42,028 nucleotides of DNA from a bacterium (GTDB lineage Bacteria > Gemmatimonadota > Gemmatimonadetes > Gemmatimonadales > Gemmatimonadaceae). This document shows positions 18,937 through 26,728 of the stretch, piece by piece. The stretch covers positions 1-42,028 of the forward strand of contig JAJZRK010000003.1 of NCBI GenBank assembly GCA_021802745.1, written 5' to 3'. Every line of letters starts with the position of its first letter. Within the stretch, counting starts at the first letter, position 1. Below the pieces are notes generated by a model, which worked only from the letters and a program-made list of their open reading frames with translations, ran no database searches and was not told where the DNA came from. Both the position numbers and the translations under genes were made by a program.

Positions 18937-20145
18937 TTACGTGAGGGTGCCGAGGTCAATGCCCCGCGTCGCGAAGACGCGGGCGACGGCGTCGCCAATC
19001 TTGTTGTTCGGCGTGCTCGCCCCGGCGGTCAGTCCCACCGTCACGGGGCCGCTGCCGAGCCATCCCTTCGATTCTACCTTCTCGCCCGTGATCGGATCGC
19101 GGGCCTGGATCGTGCCATCCCCCGGCACGATGCAGAGCGCATCCTCCACGTGGTAGGTGCGCACCTTCTCCGCGCAAAGCGCCGCCAGCGAAATCGTGTT
19201 GCTCGAGTTGTAGCCGCCAATCACCAGCATGATGTCGGGCGCTTCCTGCAGCAGCGCGTTCACGGCGTCCTGCCGGTCCTGCGTGGCGCTGCAGATGGTG
19301 TCGAAGGTCCGGAAGTTGGCGTTGCGGTATTCCTCGCCCTTCGCCGCCGCCATCGCCGCCCCGACAAACTCGCCGATGGCGAGCGACTCGCGCGCGAGCA
19401 TCGTCGTCTGGTTGGCGACGCCGATGCGGGCGAGATGGACGTCGGGGTCGAAGTGCGCGCTCGCCGCCTTGCCGTACTTCGCCAGGAAGGCGGCGCGGTC
19501 GCCGCGCCCCGCGATGTACTCGGTGACGTCGCGCGCCTCGTCCATGTTGCGCACCACGAGATACGTGCCGCCCGCAAACTTCACCGCCTGCGACGCCGTG
19601 GCGCGCGTCTCCTCGTGGTAGTACTTGCCGTGGATCAGCGACGTGAAGCCGTCGCGCGCGTAGGCCTCGACCCGCTTCCAGACGTTGAGCACCGAGCCGC
19701 AGGTGGTGTCCACTACCACGCACCCCTTGTCGCGCAGCGTGTGGAAGTCGCCGATCGTCACGCCGAACGCGGGAAGGATCACGACATCCTCGGCATTGAT
19801 GCCGGCATAGTCGAAGCTCCCGTCCACGGGCATGAGGATGGTGATCCCCATTTCCCGCAGGCGCTGGTTGACGTGCGGGTTGTGGATGATCTCGCCGACG
19901 AGAAAGATGCGCCGATCGGGGAACTTGTGGCGCGCCTGATAGGCGTATTCCACCGCCCGCTCCACCCCGTAGCAGAAACCGAACTCGCGGGCGAGCCGCA
20001 CCGTCAGGTCGCCGACGGTCAGCCGGTAGTCCCGCGCCCGCAGGAGGTCCACGACATGCCCCGCGTAGTCGGCCGAGAGCGTCGCCTCGACGTCCTGCTT
20101 GAGGCCGAAGCCCTTGCGGAAGTAGGTGGCGTCGGGGGCGTTCAT
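18937..20145 (-). CDS. ispH: 4-hydroxy-3-methylbut-2-enyl diphosphate reductase, long form
   Basis: A 402-residue iron-sulfur enzyme of the MEP pathway, converting HMBPP to IPP and DMAPP. The three cluster-binding Cys are C58 (EFGFCYGVERAV), C149 (VVDTTCGSV) and C285 (DTICSATQDRQ). The substrate motifs GEIIHNPHVN and the Thr/Asn residues in ANQTTM and GYNSSNT are also present. At about 400 residues, with an N-terminal extension and insert, it is the cyanobacterial/plant-like form rather than the roughly 315-residue E. coli form. The ATG at 20145 has no Shine-Dalgarno but lies 6 nt after a TAGATT box. It heads the long minus-strand run. Confidence 0.96.
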   Translation of the reverse strand: MNAPDATYFRKGFGLKQDVEATLSADYAGHVVDLLRARDYRLTVGDLTVRLAREFGFCYGVERAVEYAYQARHKFPDRRIFLVGEIIHNPHVNQRLREMGITILMPVDGSFDYAGINAEDVVILPAFGVTIGDFHTLRDKGCVVVDTTCGSVLNVWKRVEAYARDGFTSLIHGKYYHEETRATASQAVKFAGGTYLVVRNMDEARDVTEYIAGRGDRAAFLAKYGKAASAHFDPDVHLARIGVANQTTMLARESLAIGEFVGAAMAAAKGEEYRNANFRTFDTICSATQDRQDAVNALLQEAPDIMLVIGGYNSSNTISLAALCAEKVRTYHVEDALCIVPGDGTIQARDPITGEKVESKGWLGSGPVTVGLTAGASTPNNKIGDAVARVFATRGIDLGTLT

Positions 20146-20151
20146 CCCCGA

Positions 20152-20195
20152 AATCTAGTGGACACCAACGGGTTCCGGGGGCTAGTCTCTAGGGG
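20152..20195. promoter_or_regulatory. Compact divergent promoter between ispH and sthA
   Basis: Only 50 bp separate the two start codons. For sthA: TGGACA (20159-20164), 18 bp, TAGTCT (20183-20188), then 7 nt to ATG. For ispH: TAGATT on the minus strand (20157-20152), then 6 nt to ATG. The ispH -10 lies directly beside the sthA -35, so the two promoters should compete. Neither gene has a usable Shine-Dalgarno, which suggests leaderless transcripts. Confidence 0.5.
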
Positions 20196-21632
20196 ATGAC
20201 GGAGCACTTCGATCTCGTCGTGGTGGGCGCCGGCCCGGCTGGGGAAAAGGGGGCGGCGCAGGCCGCGTATTTCGGCAAGAAGGTCTGCCTCATCGAACGC
20301 GCGCCCAAGCCGGGCGGCGCCGCCGTCAACATCGGCACCATTCCGTCGAACACGCTCCGCGAGTCGGCGGTCATGCTCGCGGGGCTCCGCCGCAAGGGGC
20401 TCTACGGCGTCGAGTTCCTCGTGCAGCCCGACCTGTCGGTCGCCGACTTCATGCAGCGCGAGCGCCAGGTAATCGAGGGCGCGTGGCGCGAAATCGAGGA
20501 GAACATCGCGCGGCATGAACTCACCTCGGTGCAAGGAAGCGCGCGGTTCACGGGGCCGCAGGCGGTCGAGGTCACCCGCCACGGACGCCCGTCGCGCAGC
20601 ATCTCGGGGGACATTTTCCTCATCGCAACGGGTTCGCATCCGTGGCGGCCGGCGGGCGTCCCGTTCGACGGCAGCGTCATTCTCGACAGCGCCGGTGTCC
20701 TCACCATGCCGACCATCCCGTCGCGCCTGCTCGTCATCGGCGGCGGCACGATCGGTTGCACCTACGCCGGCATCTTCGCCGCACTCGGCGCGCAGGTCAC
20801 GCTCATCACCTCGAAGGAACGCCTGCTCGCGCAATTCGAGCACGAGGTGGGCGACGCCCTGCGCCAGGAGATGACGCGCCGCCTTGGCGTGCACGTCCAC
20901 CTCGGCGTCGAGGTGACGCGCATGGATGTGCAGGGCGGGCTCGGCTACGTGACGATCGCCGACGGCACCACGCTCGTGGCGGAGTGCGTCGTGCACTGCG
21001 CCGGGCGCGAGGGGGCGACGGAAACCCTCGGCCTCGAAAACGCCGGCGTCGCCACGAACGCCCGCGGGTTCATCACGGTGGACGACAAGTACCGGACGAG
21101 CACCACGCACATCTACGCCGCCGGCGACGTCATTGGGTACCCCGGCCGCGCCTCGACGTCCATGGAGCAGGCGCGCGTGGCCATGTGCCACGCCTTCGGC
21201 CTGCGCTACAAGCAGGCCGTGTCGTCGGTGGTTCCTTACGGCGTCTGGACGATCCCCGAGGTGGCGAGCGTGGGGCTCTCCGAGGCCGAGGCGCGCTCGC
21301 GCGGCATCGCGTGCGAGATCGGGCGGGCGGAGCTGGCGCACAACACGCGCGGCCTGATCCTCGGCGAGACCGCCGGCTTCGTGAAGCTCGTGTTCGCGCT
21401 CGAAGACCAGCGGCTGCTCGGTGCCACGATCGTCGGGGAAGGTGCGTGCGAGATCATTCACGTGCCCAGCGCGGTGCTCGCCCACGGCGGCACGCTCGAC
21501 TATTTCATCCAGGCCGTCTTCAGCTATCCCTCGCTGACCGAGGCGTTCAAGTACGCCGCGTATGACGGCCTGCAACGGGTGCAACGGCGGATTCGTGCGT
21601 CCGGCGGCCTCGCCGCGGAGTCGAAGGACTGA
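20196..21632 (+). CDS. sthA: Soluble NAD(P)+ transhydrogenase
   Basis: A 478-residue FAD protein of the pyridine-nucleotide-disulfide oxidoreductase family, predicted to exchange hydride between NADPH and NAD+. The FAD motif GAGPAG (11-16), the NAD(P) motif VIGGGTIGCTYAG (about 180) and the second FAD motif IYAAGDVIGYPG are all present. The redox-active CxxxxC is replaced by GGAAVNIGTIPSNTLRE, with no Cys at either position. That fits transhydrogenase and excludes a dihydrolipoamide dehydrogenase or mercuric-reductase role. It may balance NADPH. The gene is divergent from ispH, which uses reducing power, and convergent with a thioesterase gene 3 nt away. Confidence 0.92.
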   Translation: MTEHFDLVVVGAGPAGEKGAAQAAYFGKKVCLIERAPKPGGAAVNIGTIPSNTLRESAVMLAGLRRKGLYGVEFLVQPDLSVADFMQRERQVIEGAWREIEENIARHELTSVQGSARFTGPQAVEVTRHGRPSRSISGDIFLIATGSHPWRPAGVPFDGSVILDSAGVLTMPTIPSRLLVIGGGTIGCTYAGIFAALGAQVTLITSKERLLAQFEHEVGDALRQEMTRRLGVHVHLGVEVTRMDVQGGLGYVTIADGTTLVAECVVHCAGREGATETLGLENAGVATNARGFITVDDKYRTSTTHIYAAGDVIGYPGRASTSMEQARVAMCHAFGLRYKQAVSSVVPYGVWTIPEVASVGLSEAEARSRGIACEIGRAELAHNTRGLILGETAGFVKLVFALEDQRLLGATIVGEGACEIIHVPSAVLAHGGTLDYFIQAVFSYPSLTEAFKYAAYDGLQRVQRRIRASGGLAAESKD

Positions 21633-21635
21633 CGC

Positions 21636-22055
21636 TCAAGCGCCCTCGGTGAACGGCGCGATCTTCTCGCGCACCTCGGCCGGCAGCGGATATTTCATCA
21701 TCGTGTCCTTGTGCACGCAGACCACCGTGAGCGTGCCGGAGGCGCGGTGGGCCCGGTCGCCCTCGCGGTAGACCTCGAAGCGCATGGTGAGCGACGTCTT
21801 GCCGACGCGCGAGAACCACGACTCGATGACGACCAGCTCGTCCATCTGCGCCGGCGAGTGGAACTCCACCTGCAGCGCCTTGCGCGGCAGCCAGACCCCG
21901 CCCGTCTTGCGCAGCGTCTCGTACGGCAGCCCGCAGGCGCGGAACATCTCATGCTCCGCCACCTCGAACAGCCGGAGGTACGTGCTGTAGTGGATGATGC
22001 CGAGGGGATCGCAGTCGGACCAGCGGACGCGATCGGTGATGGAATAGCGAGGCAT
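21636..22055 (-). CDS. Acyl-CoA thioesterase, 4HBT/YbgC type
   Basis: A 139-residue hotdog-fold protein. The active-site stretch WSDCDPLGIIHYSTYLRLFE (about 10-29) carries the Asp and following Gly/His/Tyr pattern of 4-hydroxybenzoyl-CoA thioesterase/YbgC enzymes. The rest is the standard strand set (KTSLTMRFEVY, ASGTLTVVCVH). It should hydrolyse acyl-CoA thioesters; the chain preference is unknown. The ATG at 22055 starts the domain cleanly. The sequence just upstream is the pyrimidine strand of a repeat (CCCCTCCCC), so no Shine-Dalgarno exists. Its stop lies 3 nt from the sthA stop. Confidence 0.88.
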   Translation of the reverse strand: MPRYSITDRVRWSDCDPLGIIHYSTYLRLFEVAEHEMFRACGLPYETLRKTGGVWLPRKALQVEFHSPAQMDELVVIESWFSRVGKTSLTMRFEVYREGDRAHRASGTLTVVCVHKDTMMKYPLPAEVREKIAPFTEGA

Positions 22056-22170
22056 GGGGAGGGGTGCAGGGGTTAAGAAGGGGGGAGGAGTGGAGGGAGG
22101 GGGGAGGGGGGAGGAGGCCTCGGTCCTCCTCACTCCTTACTTCGCCCCTCCCTCTCTACCAAGCCCCTGC
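22056..22170. repeat. Purine/pyrimidine strand-switch inverted repeat
   Basis: GGGGAGGGGTGCAGGGG (22056-22072) pairs with CCCCTGCACTCCTCCCC (22154-22170) at 16 of 17 positions. Between them are GGGGAGG-rich sequence and then its CCTCC-rich complement. The element separates the thioesterase start from the yjjX-like stop and encodes the last residues of the latter. A related core (CAGGGGCTTGGT) appears after lon at the window end. Confidence 0.8.
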
Positions 22171-22711
22171 ACTCCTCCCCAAACCTGTCGTTGATAACCG
22201 GCGCCATCGCATACGCCAGTATCGTTTCGTATGCTTCCTGCCGGTTCACCAGCCCTTCGGTGAGGATGCCCACGGCGCCGGCCCCGTGCTTGATGTTCTG
22301 CGTGCCGATCAGCCGGTCAATCGCGTGGCCCAGCTCGACGCCATCGCGAATCAGCGCCGCGACCGCGTCGGGGAGCGGCATCGAGAGCGATCCGCCCACG
22401 TGCGCGTCCCCCGCGCGGGTGACGACGACCGCCCAGGCGCAGGTGCGCATGCCGGCGGCAGCATCCACGACGCCGCCCTCGATGCCCACGCCGAGATCGG
22501 CGTCGAGCGCGGCGCGCGCCGCACGAGCGCGGTTGGTCGCGCCCTCGATGGTCTGGGCGTCCCCGAGCGGCTGGTCGGGCACTCCCGATGCGACGGCAAT
22601 GCCGTCGACATGCGTACGCGGCTCGATCCGCTGGAGCACGGCGCGGACCGCGGCCAGCTTCACGGGATTCGTGGATCCGACGGCCACGCGGTGGATGTTG
22701 GCGAGGGGCAC
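22130..22711 (-). CDS. Inosine/xanthosine triphosphatase, YjjX/NTPase family
   Basis: A 193-residue protein that should hydrolyse non-canonical purine nucleoside triphosphates such as ITP and XTP, keeping them out of RNA and DNA. Family features are VAVGSTNPVKLAAVRAVL near the N-terminus, DQPLGDAQTIEGATNRARAA, the catalytic-type GVGIEGGVVDA, and GIELGHAI-like DGVELGHAIDRLIG followed by NIKHGAGAVGILTEGLVNRQ. The GTG at 22711 is chosen because the protein then begins just before the conserved strand; a TAAGTT box lies 7 nt upstream. The last 15 or so residues (ECRGLVEREGRSKE) are encoded by the intergenic repeat. Confidence 0.88.
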   Translation of the reverse strand: MPLANIHRVAVGSTNPVKLAAVRAVLQRIEPRTHVDGIAVASGVPDQPLGDAQTIEGATNRARAARAALDADLGVGIEGGVVDAAAGMRTCAWAVVVTRAGDAHVGGSLSMPLPDAVAALIRDGVELGHAIDRLIGTQNIKHGAGAVGILTEGLVNRQEAYETILAYAMAPVINDRFGEECRGLVEREGRSKE

Positions 22712-22732
22712 GCGGTGTAACTTAGGCGCACG
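22712..22732. promoter_or_regulatory. Symmetric bidirectional -10 box between yjjX-like and CGNR genes
   Basis: The 21-bp gap between divergent starts contains TAACTTA. It reads TAACTT on the plus strand (22718-22723, 9 nt before ATG) and TAAGTT on the minus strand (22724-22719, 7 nt before GTG). One symmetric box could open the DNA for both genes. Neither gene has a Shine-Dalgarno. Confidence 0.45.
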
Positions 22733-23371
22733 ATGCCCCGCGCGAGAACTCCGTTCGCCGCCGGCCGCCTGTGGCTCGACTTCGTCAACACCGACGAGGC
22801 GCCGCGCCACGCGCAGCCCGATGCCCTCGTCTCGTTCGACGGCTACCTCGCCTGGCTGCAAGGCGCGGGGCTGGTGGACGCCGCGCGTCGCACCGCGCTC
22901 CAGCGCCGCGCCGTCGAGCAACCCGCCAGCGCCACGGCGGCGCTGCACGAGGCCCGGCGCATTCGCGGCGCGCTGCGCCCGCTCGCCGAGCGCGGGCGGC
23001 AGGCGTCGGAGCGCGTCACGCAGGCCGCGGTGCTCGAGATCAACCGCGTGCTCGGCCGTTCCACCGGCGTGCGCCGCATCGAGCACGACCCGCGCGACGG
23101 CTCATTTACGCGCGTCTTCCTGTCGGCCGGCGATGCATTCGCCGCGCTCGTGATTCCGGTGGTCGAGAGCGCCGCCGATGCGCTCGTTACCGGCGAGCTG
23201 ACGCGCGTGCGCCGCTGCGCGGCCGAACCGCCGTGCCCGCGCGTCTTTCTCGACACCAGCCGCAGTGGGCGCCGCCGCTGGTGCGACATGCGCACCTGCG
23301 GCAACCAGGCGAAGGCCGCCCGCCACCGGTCGGCCTCGCGAACCAGCCGACGGCAGCCGGACGCGGACTAG
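22733..23371 (+). CDS. CGNR-type zinc-finger protein (ABATE domain), putative regulator
   Basis: A 212-residue protein with the N-terminal helical ABATE domain (GRLWLDFVNTDEAP; LVSFDGYLAWLQGAGLV) and a C-terminal treble-clef zinc finger. The four Cys are C162, C168, C184 and C189 in RRCAAEPPCPRVFLD and RRRWCDMRTCGNQAKAARHR. The eponymous CGNR reads CGNQ here. Such proteins are thought to be stress-linked transcription regulators. It is divergent from the NTP-sanitising gene and shares its promoter gap. It ends 28 nt before the convergent helicase stop. Confidence 0.85.
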   Translation: MPRARTPFAAGRLWLDFVNTDEAPRHAQPDALVSFDGYLAWLQGAGLVDAARRTALQRRAVEQPASATAALHEARRIRGALRPLAERGRQASERVTQAAVLEINRVLGRSTGVRRIEHDPRDGSFTRVFLSAGDAFAALVIPVVESAADALVTGELTRVRRCAAEPPCPRVFLDTSRSGRRRWCDMRTCGNQAKAARHRSASRTSRRQPDAD

Positions 23372-23399
23372 TACGACACGCAAAGGTAGCTATGTAACT

Positions 23400-26195
23400 C
23401 TATTTACCCCTTCGCTTTCCGCGGCCGGACGGGGAACCTGGACGATGCCGGCCAGCTCCGGTGACGTCGCCGCCCGACGCTCCGTTCCATGGATTCCCAC
23501 CGGCACGGTTCTGGTCGCGGCTGCCTCGCCCGCCGTTTCCGTGCCCGCCATTCCCGCGCGCTCCGTTCCCGCGCCCGCCAGATCCGCCCCGCGCCTGCCG
23601 ATTGCGATCGAAGCCACGATCCGAATTCCGGGGCCGGGCCAGCTCATCGTCGGTAAATGGATCGTCGAGCCGTTCCTGAAGTTCCGGCAGCGTCGCCGCC
23701 TTCACCGTCCCCCGCGCGCCGCGCACCACCGCGAAGCGCAGCGGGCGATCGAGCGCCGGCAGCTCTTCCTCCACCAGCGTGCGCGCGATCTTCTCGGGGA
23801 GGCGCAGGCGCGCCACTCCCGTCACGCCCGTTGGCGTTTCCTCGACCTCATAGTCAATCGGCACCGCGCGGTCGCGCACGTCCACGGCGCCCGGCAGCGC
23901 GCGCAGTCGCAGGCGTTCGTCGCGCGCCACGAAGTCGTCGGCGTCGAGCAGCGCGCGCGCCGCGCGCCACTCCTGCACGTCGCGCACGCCGGCGATGGCG
24001 CGCTCGTACCACGCGGTCAGTTCCGCGAGCCCCAGCCGCGGCGTGGCGCCACCGCTGCGCCGGTACGCCTCGCGCACCTCCTCGATGTCCTGCCGGTTCT
24101 TCTGTACCGACGCATGGTGCGCCTCGCCCCGCGCCATGGCCTCGGCGAGCACACGCCGCGCCGCGCCCTCGAGCCCCGCCGGGAACTCGTGCACCGGCTC
24201 GCGCTCGCGCGAGAGCTCGAAGCCGAAGAACGTCACCCGCCGTTCGAGCGCCAGCGGCGACTGCCTATGCTTGCCGTCGAACGTCAGCGCCGGCGCGTGC
24301 GCCGTGGCGCCGCGCCGCACCAGGTCCTTCGACAGCTGCGTCCCCTCGATCGCCGCGCGCGGCACGCCCCACTTGTCCGCGAAGTAGCGCAGCGTGCCCG
24401 CAATCGCGCCCCACGTGCCGCAGACGCTGGTCTTCGACACCCGCGCCTCGTCGCCCCACGCGGTCTGTTCGTCAATCACGAGATCGAACGGCATCACCTG
24501 CGCGAGCAGCGCGCGGAACCGCCGGTCAATCTCCGGCGACACCGCGGGCATCTTGGTGGGCAGGCTCAGCCCGGTGGCCCGATAGATGCTCGCCATCGCC
24601 AGCGCGGCATCCTCCAGCGCCTTCACCAGCACGCCGCGCCGCGCCGCCCACGTGCTCACGCTCTCGTCGAAGAGCTGCCGCGGCAGCCCATACACTTCGC
24701 CCAGGAAGCCGCAGCGCGTGAACCCCTCGGCGTAGACGTTGTACGACGTGAGGTGGTCGCTGCCGGGGACGATGAGTCCCGACAGGTCGCGATCGTCGCG
24801 CGTCATCCGGTGCAGGCTCTCGATGCTCGCCATCACCGCCACGTACGGCAGCAACTCGTCGTCGCAATGCACCAGCAGTTCGGCCCACGGGCGGTCCACC
24901 GGCATGGCCTCGACCTTCGCGCCATACGTCGTGAGCTTGCCGTTCTCGACAATGCCGCGCTCCCCGAGAAACTCGAGCGCCCGGCGATAGCTGGTCCGGT
25001 CGAGCGGCACCGGCAGGTCCAGTTCATCGGCGCGCACGCCGAGCGCGGCGCAGGTGAGCGCCACGCGCTCGCTGTCGCCGGCCAGCTGGAACTCGGGGGC
25101 GGTGGGTTGCAGCCCCTCAAAATCAATGGCGCGATCGCTCAGGATGAATACCCGCCCGCCCTTCACGCGGCCGTGCACGCGGCCGGCCATCTGCAGGATC
25201 TCGTTGGCACCGAGGTGCAATCGGGTGAGCACGTTCTTGCCGCGCTCCACGAGGTTCGTGAACCGCGTGTCGTCAATGATCACCGTGTCGAGCCCCTGCA
25301 CGTTCAGGGCGCTCTGCCCCGCCGCCGTCATCGCGAGCAGGAACGGCTTCGATTCCTGCCCCTCGAGAAACGGACGGATCACGCGAATCGGCTCGCCGCC
25401 ATGGTAGAAGGCGACGTTCATCCGCGGAAAGCGGCTCTGCACCAGTGCCGCCGCCTGCTCGACGCCGGCGCGCGTGGGCAGGAAGACGCCGACGCCGCGC
25501 CGCTCCTTGAACACGCGATTCAGGAAGCGGTCGTCGAGGAAGTCGAGCGGTTGCTTGCGCACCACCTCCACCTCGGCCGCCTTCGACGGATCGAATGCGC
25601 TGCTCTCGATCACCTCGGCGGCATTGAGATAGCGCGCATAGAAGGAGGGATCCACCGTCGCCGACAGCCAGATGTAGCGGCAGCCCACGCGCTTGCCGAG
25701 GGCCAGGCACAGCTCCAGTTCGGCCGAGGTCTGGTGAATCTCGTCCACGACCAGCGTGTCCTGCGGCCGGATGTCGCCATCCTGGAACCAGCGCCGCGCG
25801 ATGCCGGTGGTGACGATGATGACGTTCCACGTGGGCGTCTCCGGCGTCGCTTCGCGCTCGCGATTGATGACGCCCACGCGCAGGTCGTCGATGGCGAGCA
25901 TCACCTGCGCGATGGGCTTGATGCTGAGCGTCTTGCCTGTGCCGGTGCCCGCCACGATGCCAAAGCCCGGGCGGCGCCCGTCGCGAGCGCCCTCCTGCGT
26001 CAGCCGGTCGGCGAGCGCGCGCAGCCGCTCGCCCTGGCTCTTCCACAGGACTGTCTCGATGTCGAGCGTGAACGCCAGCTCGATCGTCTCGCACGCCGCG
26101 CGGGTCGGGGCAATGACGATGATGCGCCCCCCGGTCCCGCTGCGGACGAAGTGTTCGCGGTCGCGCGGGAGATACGGGTCGGTAACGGGGCGCAG
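23400..26195 (-). CDS. DEAH-type superfamily 2 helicase with RG-rich tail; no canonical start codon
   Basis: A protein of about 931 residues if translated from CTG at 26195. Walker A is AGTGTGKT (82-89), motif II is DEIH (151-154), motif III is SAT (178-180), and motif VI reads QMAGRVHGRVKGG. A long C-terminal region of unknown function ends in a Gly/Arg/Asn-rich tail (about 855-931) typical of RNA-binding proteins. The first ATG/GTG/TTG in this frame is a GTG that lies inside Walker A, so it cannot be the true start. Helicase-like sequence (GGRIIVIAPTRAACETIELA) continues upstream. The in-frame stop further upstream leaves only near-cognate codons; CTG at 26195, 8 nt after the previous stop, is my best guess. 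The alternative is a sequencing frameshift. Confidence 0.8.
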   Translation of the reverse strand: MRPVTDPYLPRDREHFVRSGTGGRIIVIAPTRAACETIELAFTLDIETVLWKSQGERLRALADRLTQEGARDGRRPGFGIVAGTGTGKTLSIKPIAQVMLAIDDLRVGVINREREATPETPTWNVIIVTTGIARRWFQDGDIRPQDTLVVDEIHQTSAELELCLALGKRVGCRYIWLSATVDPSFYARYLNAAEVIESSAFDPSKAAEVEVVRKQPLDFLDDRFLNRVFKERRGVGVFLPTRAGVEQAAALVQSRFPRMNVAFYHGGEPIRVIRPFLEGQESKPFLLAMTAAGQSALNVQGLDTVIIDDTRFTNLVERGKNVLTRLHLGANEILQMAGRVHGRVKGGRVFILSDRAIDFEGLQPTAPEFQLAGDSERVALTCAALGVRADELDLPVPLDRTSYRRALEFLGERGIVENGKLTTYGAKVEAMPVDRPWAELLVHCDDELLPYVAVMASIESLHRMTRDDRDLSGLIVPGSDHLTSYNVYAEGFTRCGFLGEVYGLPRQLFDESVSTWAARRGVLVKALEDAALAMASIYRATGLSLPTKMPAVSPEIDRRFRALLAQVMPFDLVIDEQTAWGDEARVSKTSVCGTWGAIAGTLRYFADKWGVPRAAIEGTQLSKDLVRRGATAHAPALTFDGKHRQSPLALERRVTFFGFELSREREPVHEFPAGLEGAARRVLAEAMARGEAHHASVQKNRQDIEEVREAYRRSGGATPRLGLAELTAWYERAIAGVRDVQEWRAARALLDADDFVARDERLRLRALPGAVDVRDRAVPIDYEVEETPTGVTGVARLRLPEKIARTLVEEELPALDRPLRFAVVRGARGTVKAATLPELQERLDDPFTDDELARPRNSDRGFDRNRQARGGSGGRGNGARGNGGHGNGGRGSRDQNRAGGNPWNGASGGDVTGAGRHRPGSPSGRGKRRGK

Positions 26196-26203
26196 GGGCT
26201 GGC

Positions 26204-26686
26204 TTACTGCGGCTTCTCCGGTTTGCGTGGCGCGGGCTTCGCCGTGGTGTCGGCCGTGCGGCCGCGCGGCTCGGCGCGGGCGTCGTCACGCCCGTCCTTG
26301 CGGATGCCCGGCGCGAGTTGCTGAACGGGCAGCTTTTCCGACCGCTTGGAGAAGGGGCGCATTTCCATCGGCGCATTGCGGAGTGGCGGGCCGAAGACCA
26401 CGGCGGCGTTCGACGGCCGGTTCCGGATGGCGTTCGCGCAGTCGGTGGGGGCCGGCTGCTGCGAGGCCGGCACGCCGTCAATCCACAGGCGGCACAGGCC
26501 GGCCGGGGCCTTGAACGACCCCGGCACGCGCGGCGGCGCTTCGCGCGACTCCTGCGCCGCGGCGACGGACGTCAACAGCATGACCGGAACAAGCCAGACG
26601 AAGACCTTCAGAACTGCCTCCAAAGACGGGCGATGCGCTGCCCTGTGGACGACCCAGCGCCTCACGGCGCCACCCTGCCAATTCAT
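26204..26686 (-). CDS. Small secreted protein with a Cys-pair WIDGVPASQQPAPTDC motif
   Basis: A 160-residue protein. A hydrophobic signal (AVLKVFVWLVPVMLLTSVAAAQ) is followed by a compact conserved-looking motif, GLCRLWIDGVPASQQPAPTD then C, whose two Cys could form a disulfide. A Pro/Lys/Arg-rich low-complexity tail follows. I have the impression that this motif recurs in exported proteins of Gemmatimonadota; the function is unknown. The ATG at 26686 gives a long n-region of about 25 residues. A TTG start just before EAVLKVF would give a more normal signal peptide, so the start is uncertain. It lies between pfkA and the helicase on the same strand. Confidence 0.65.
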   Translation of the reverse strand: MNWQGGAVRRWVVHRAAHRPSLEAVLKVFVWLVPVMLLTSVAAAQESREAPPRVPGSFKAPAGLCRLWIDGVPASQQPAPTDCANAIRNRPSNAAVVFGPPLRNAPMEMRPFSKRSEKLPVQQLAPGIRKDGRDDARAEPRGRTADTTAKPAPRKPEKPQ

Positions 26687-26728
26687 ACCCAGCGTACCCG
26701 CCCCTGATCCATGGCCTGGCCGCCCCGG

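Noticed and set aside
23265..26324. A 1019-codon plus-strand frame opposite the helicase gene
   Set aside because: The minus-strand frame has all helicase motifs; this one is a His/Arg-rich shadow.
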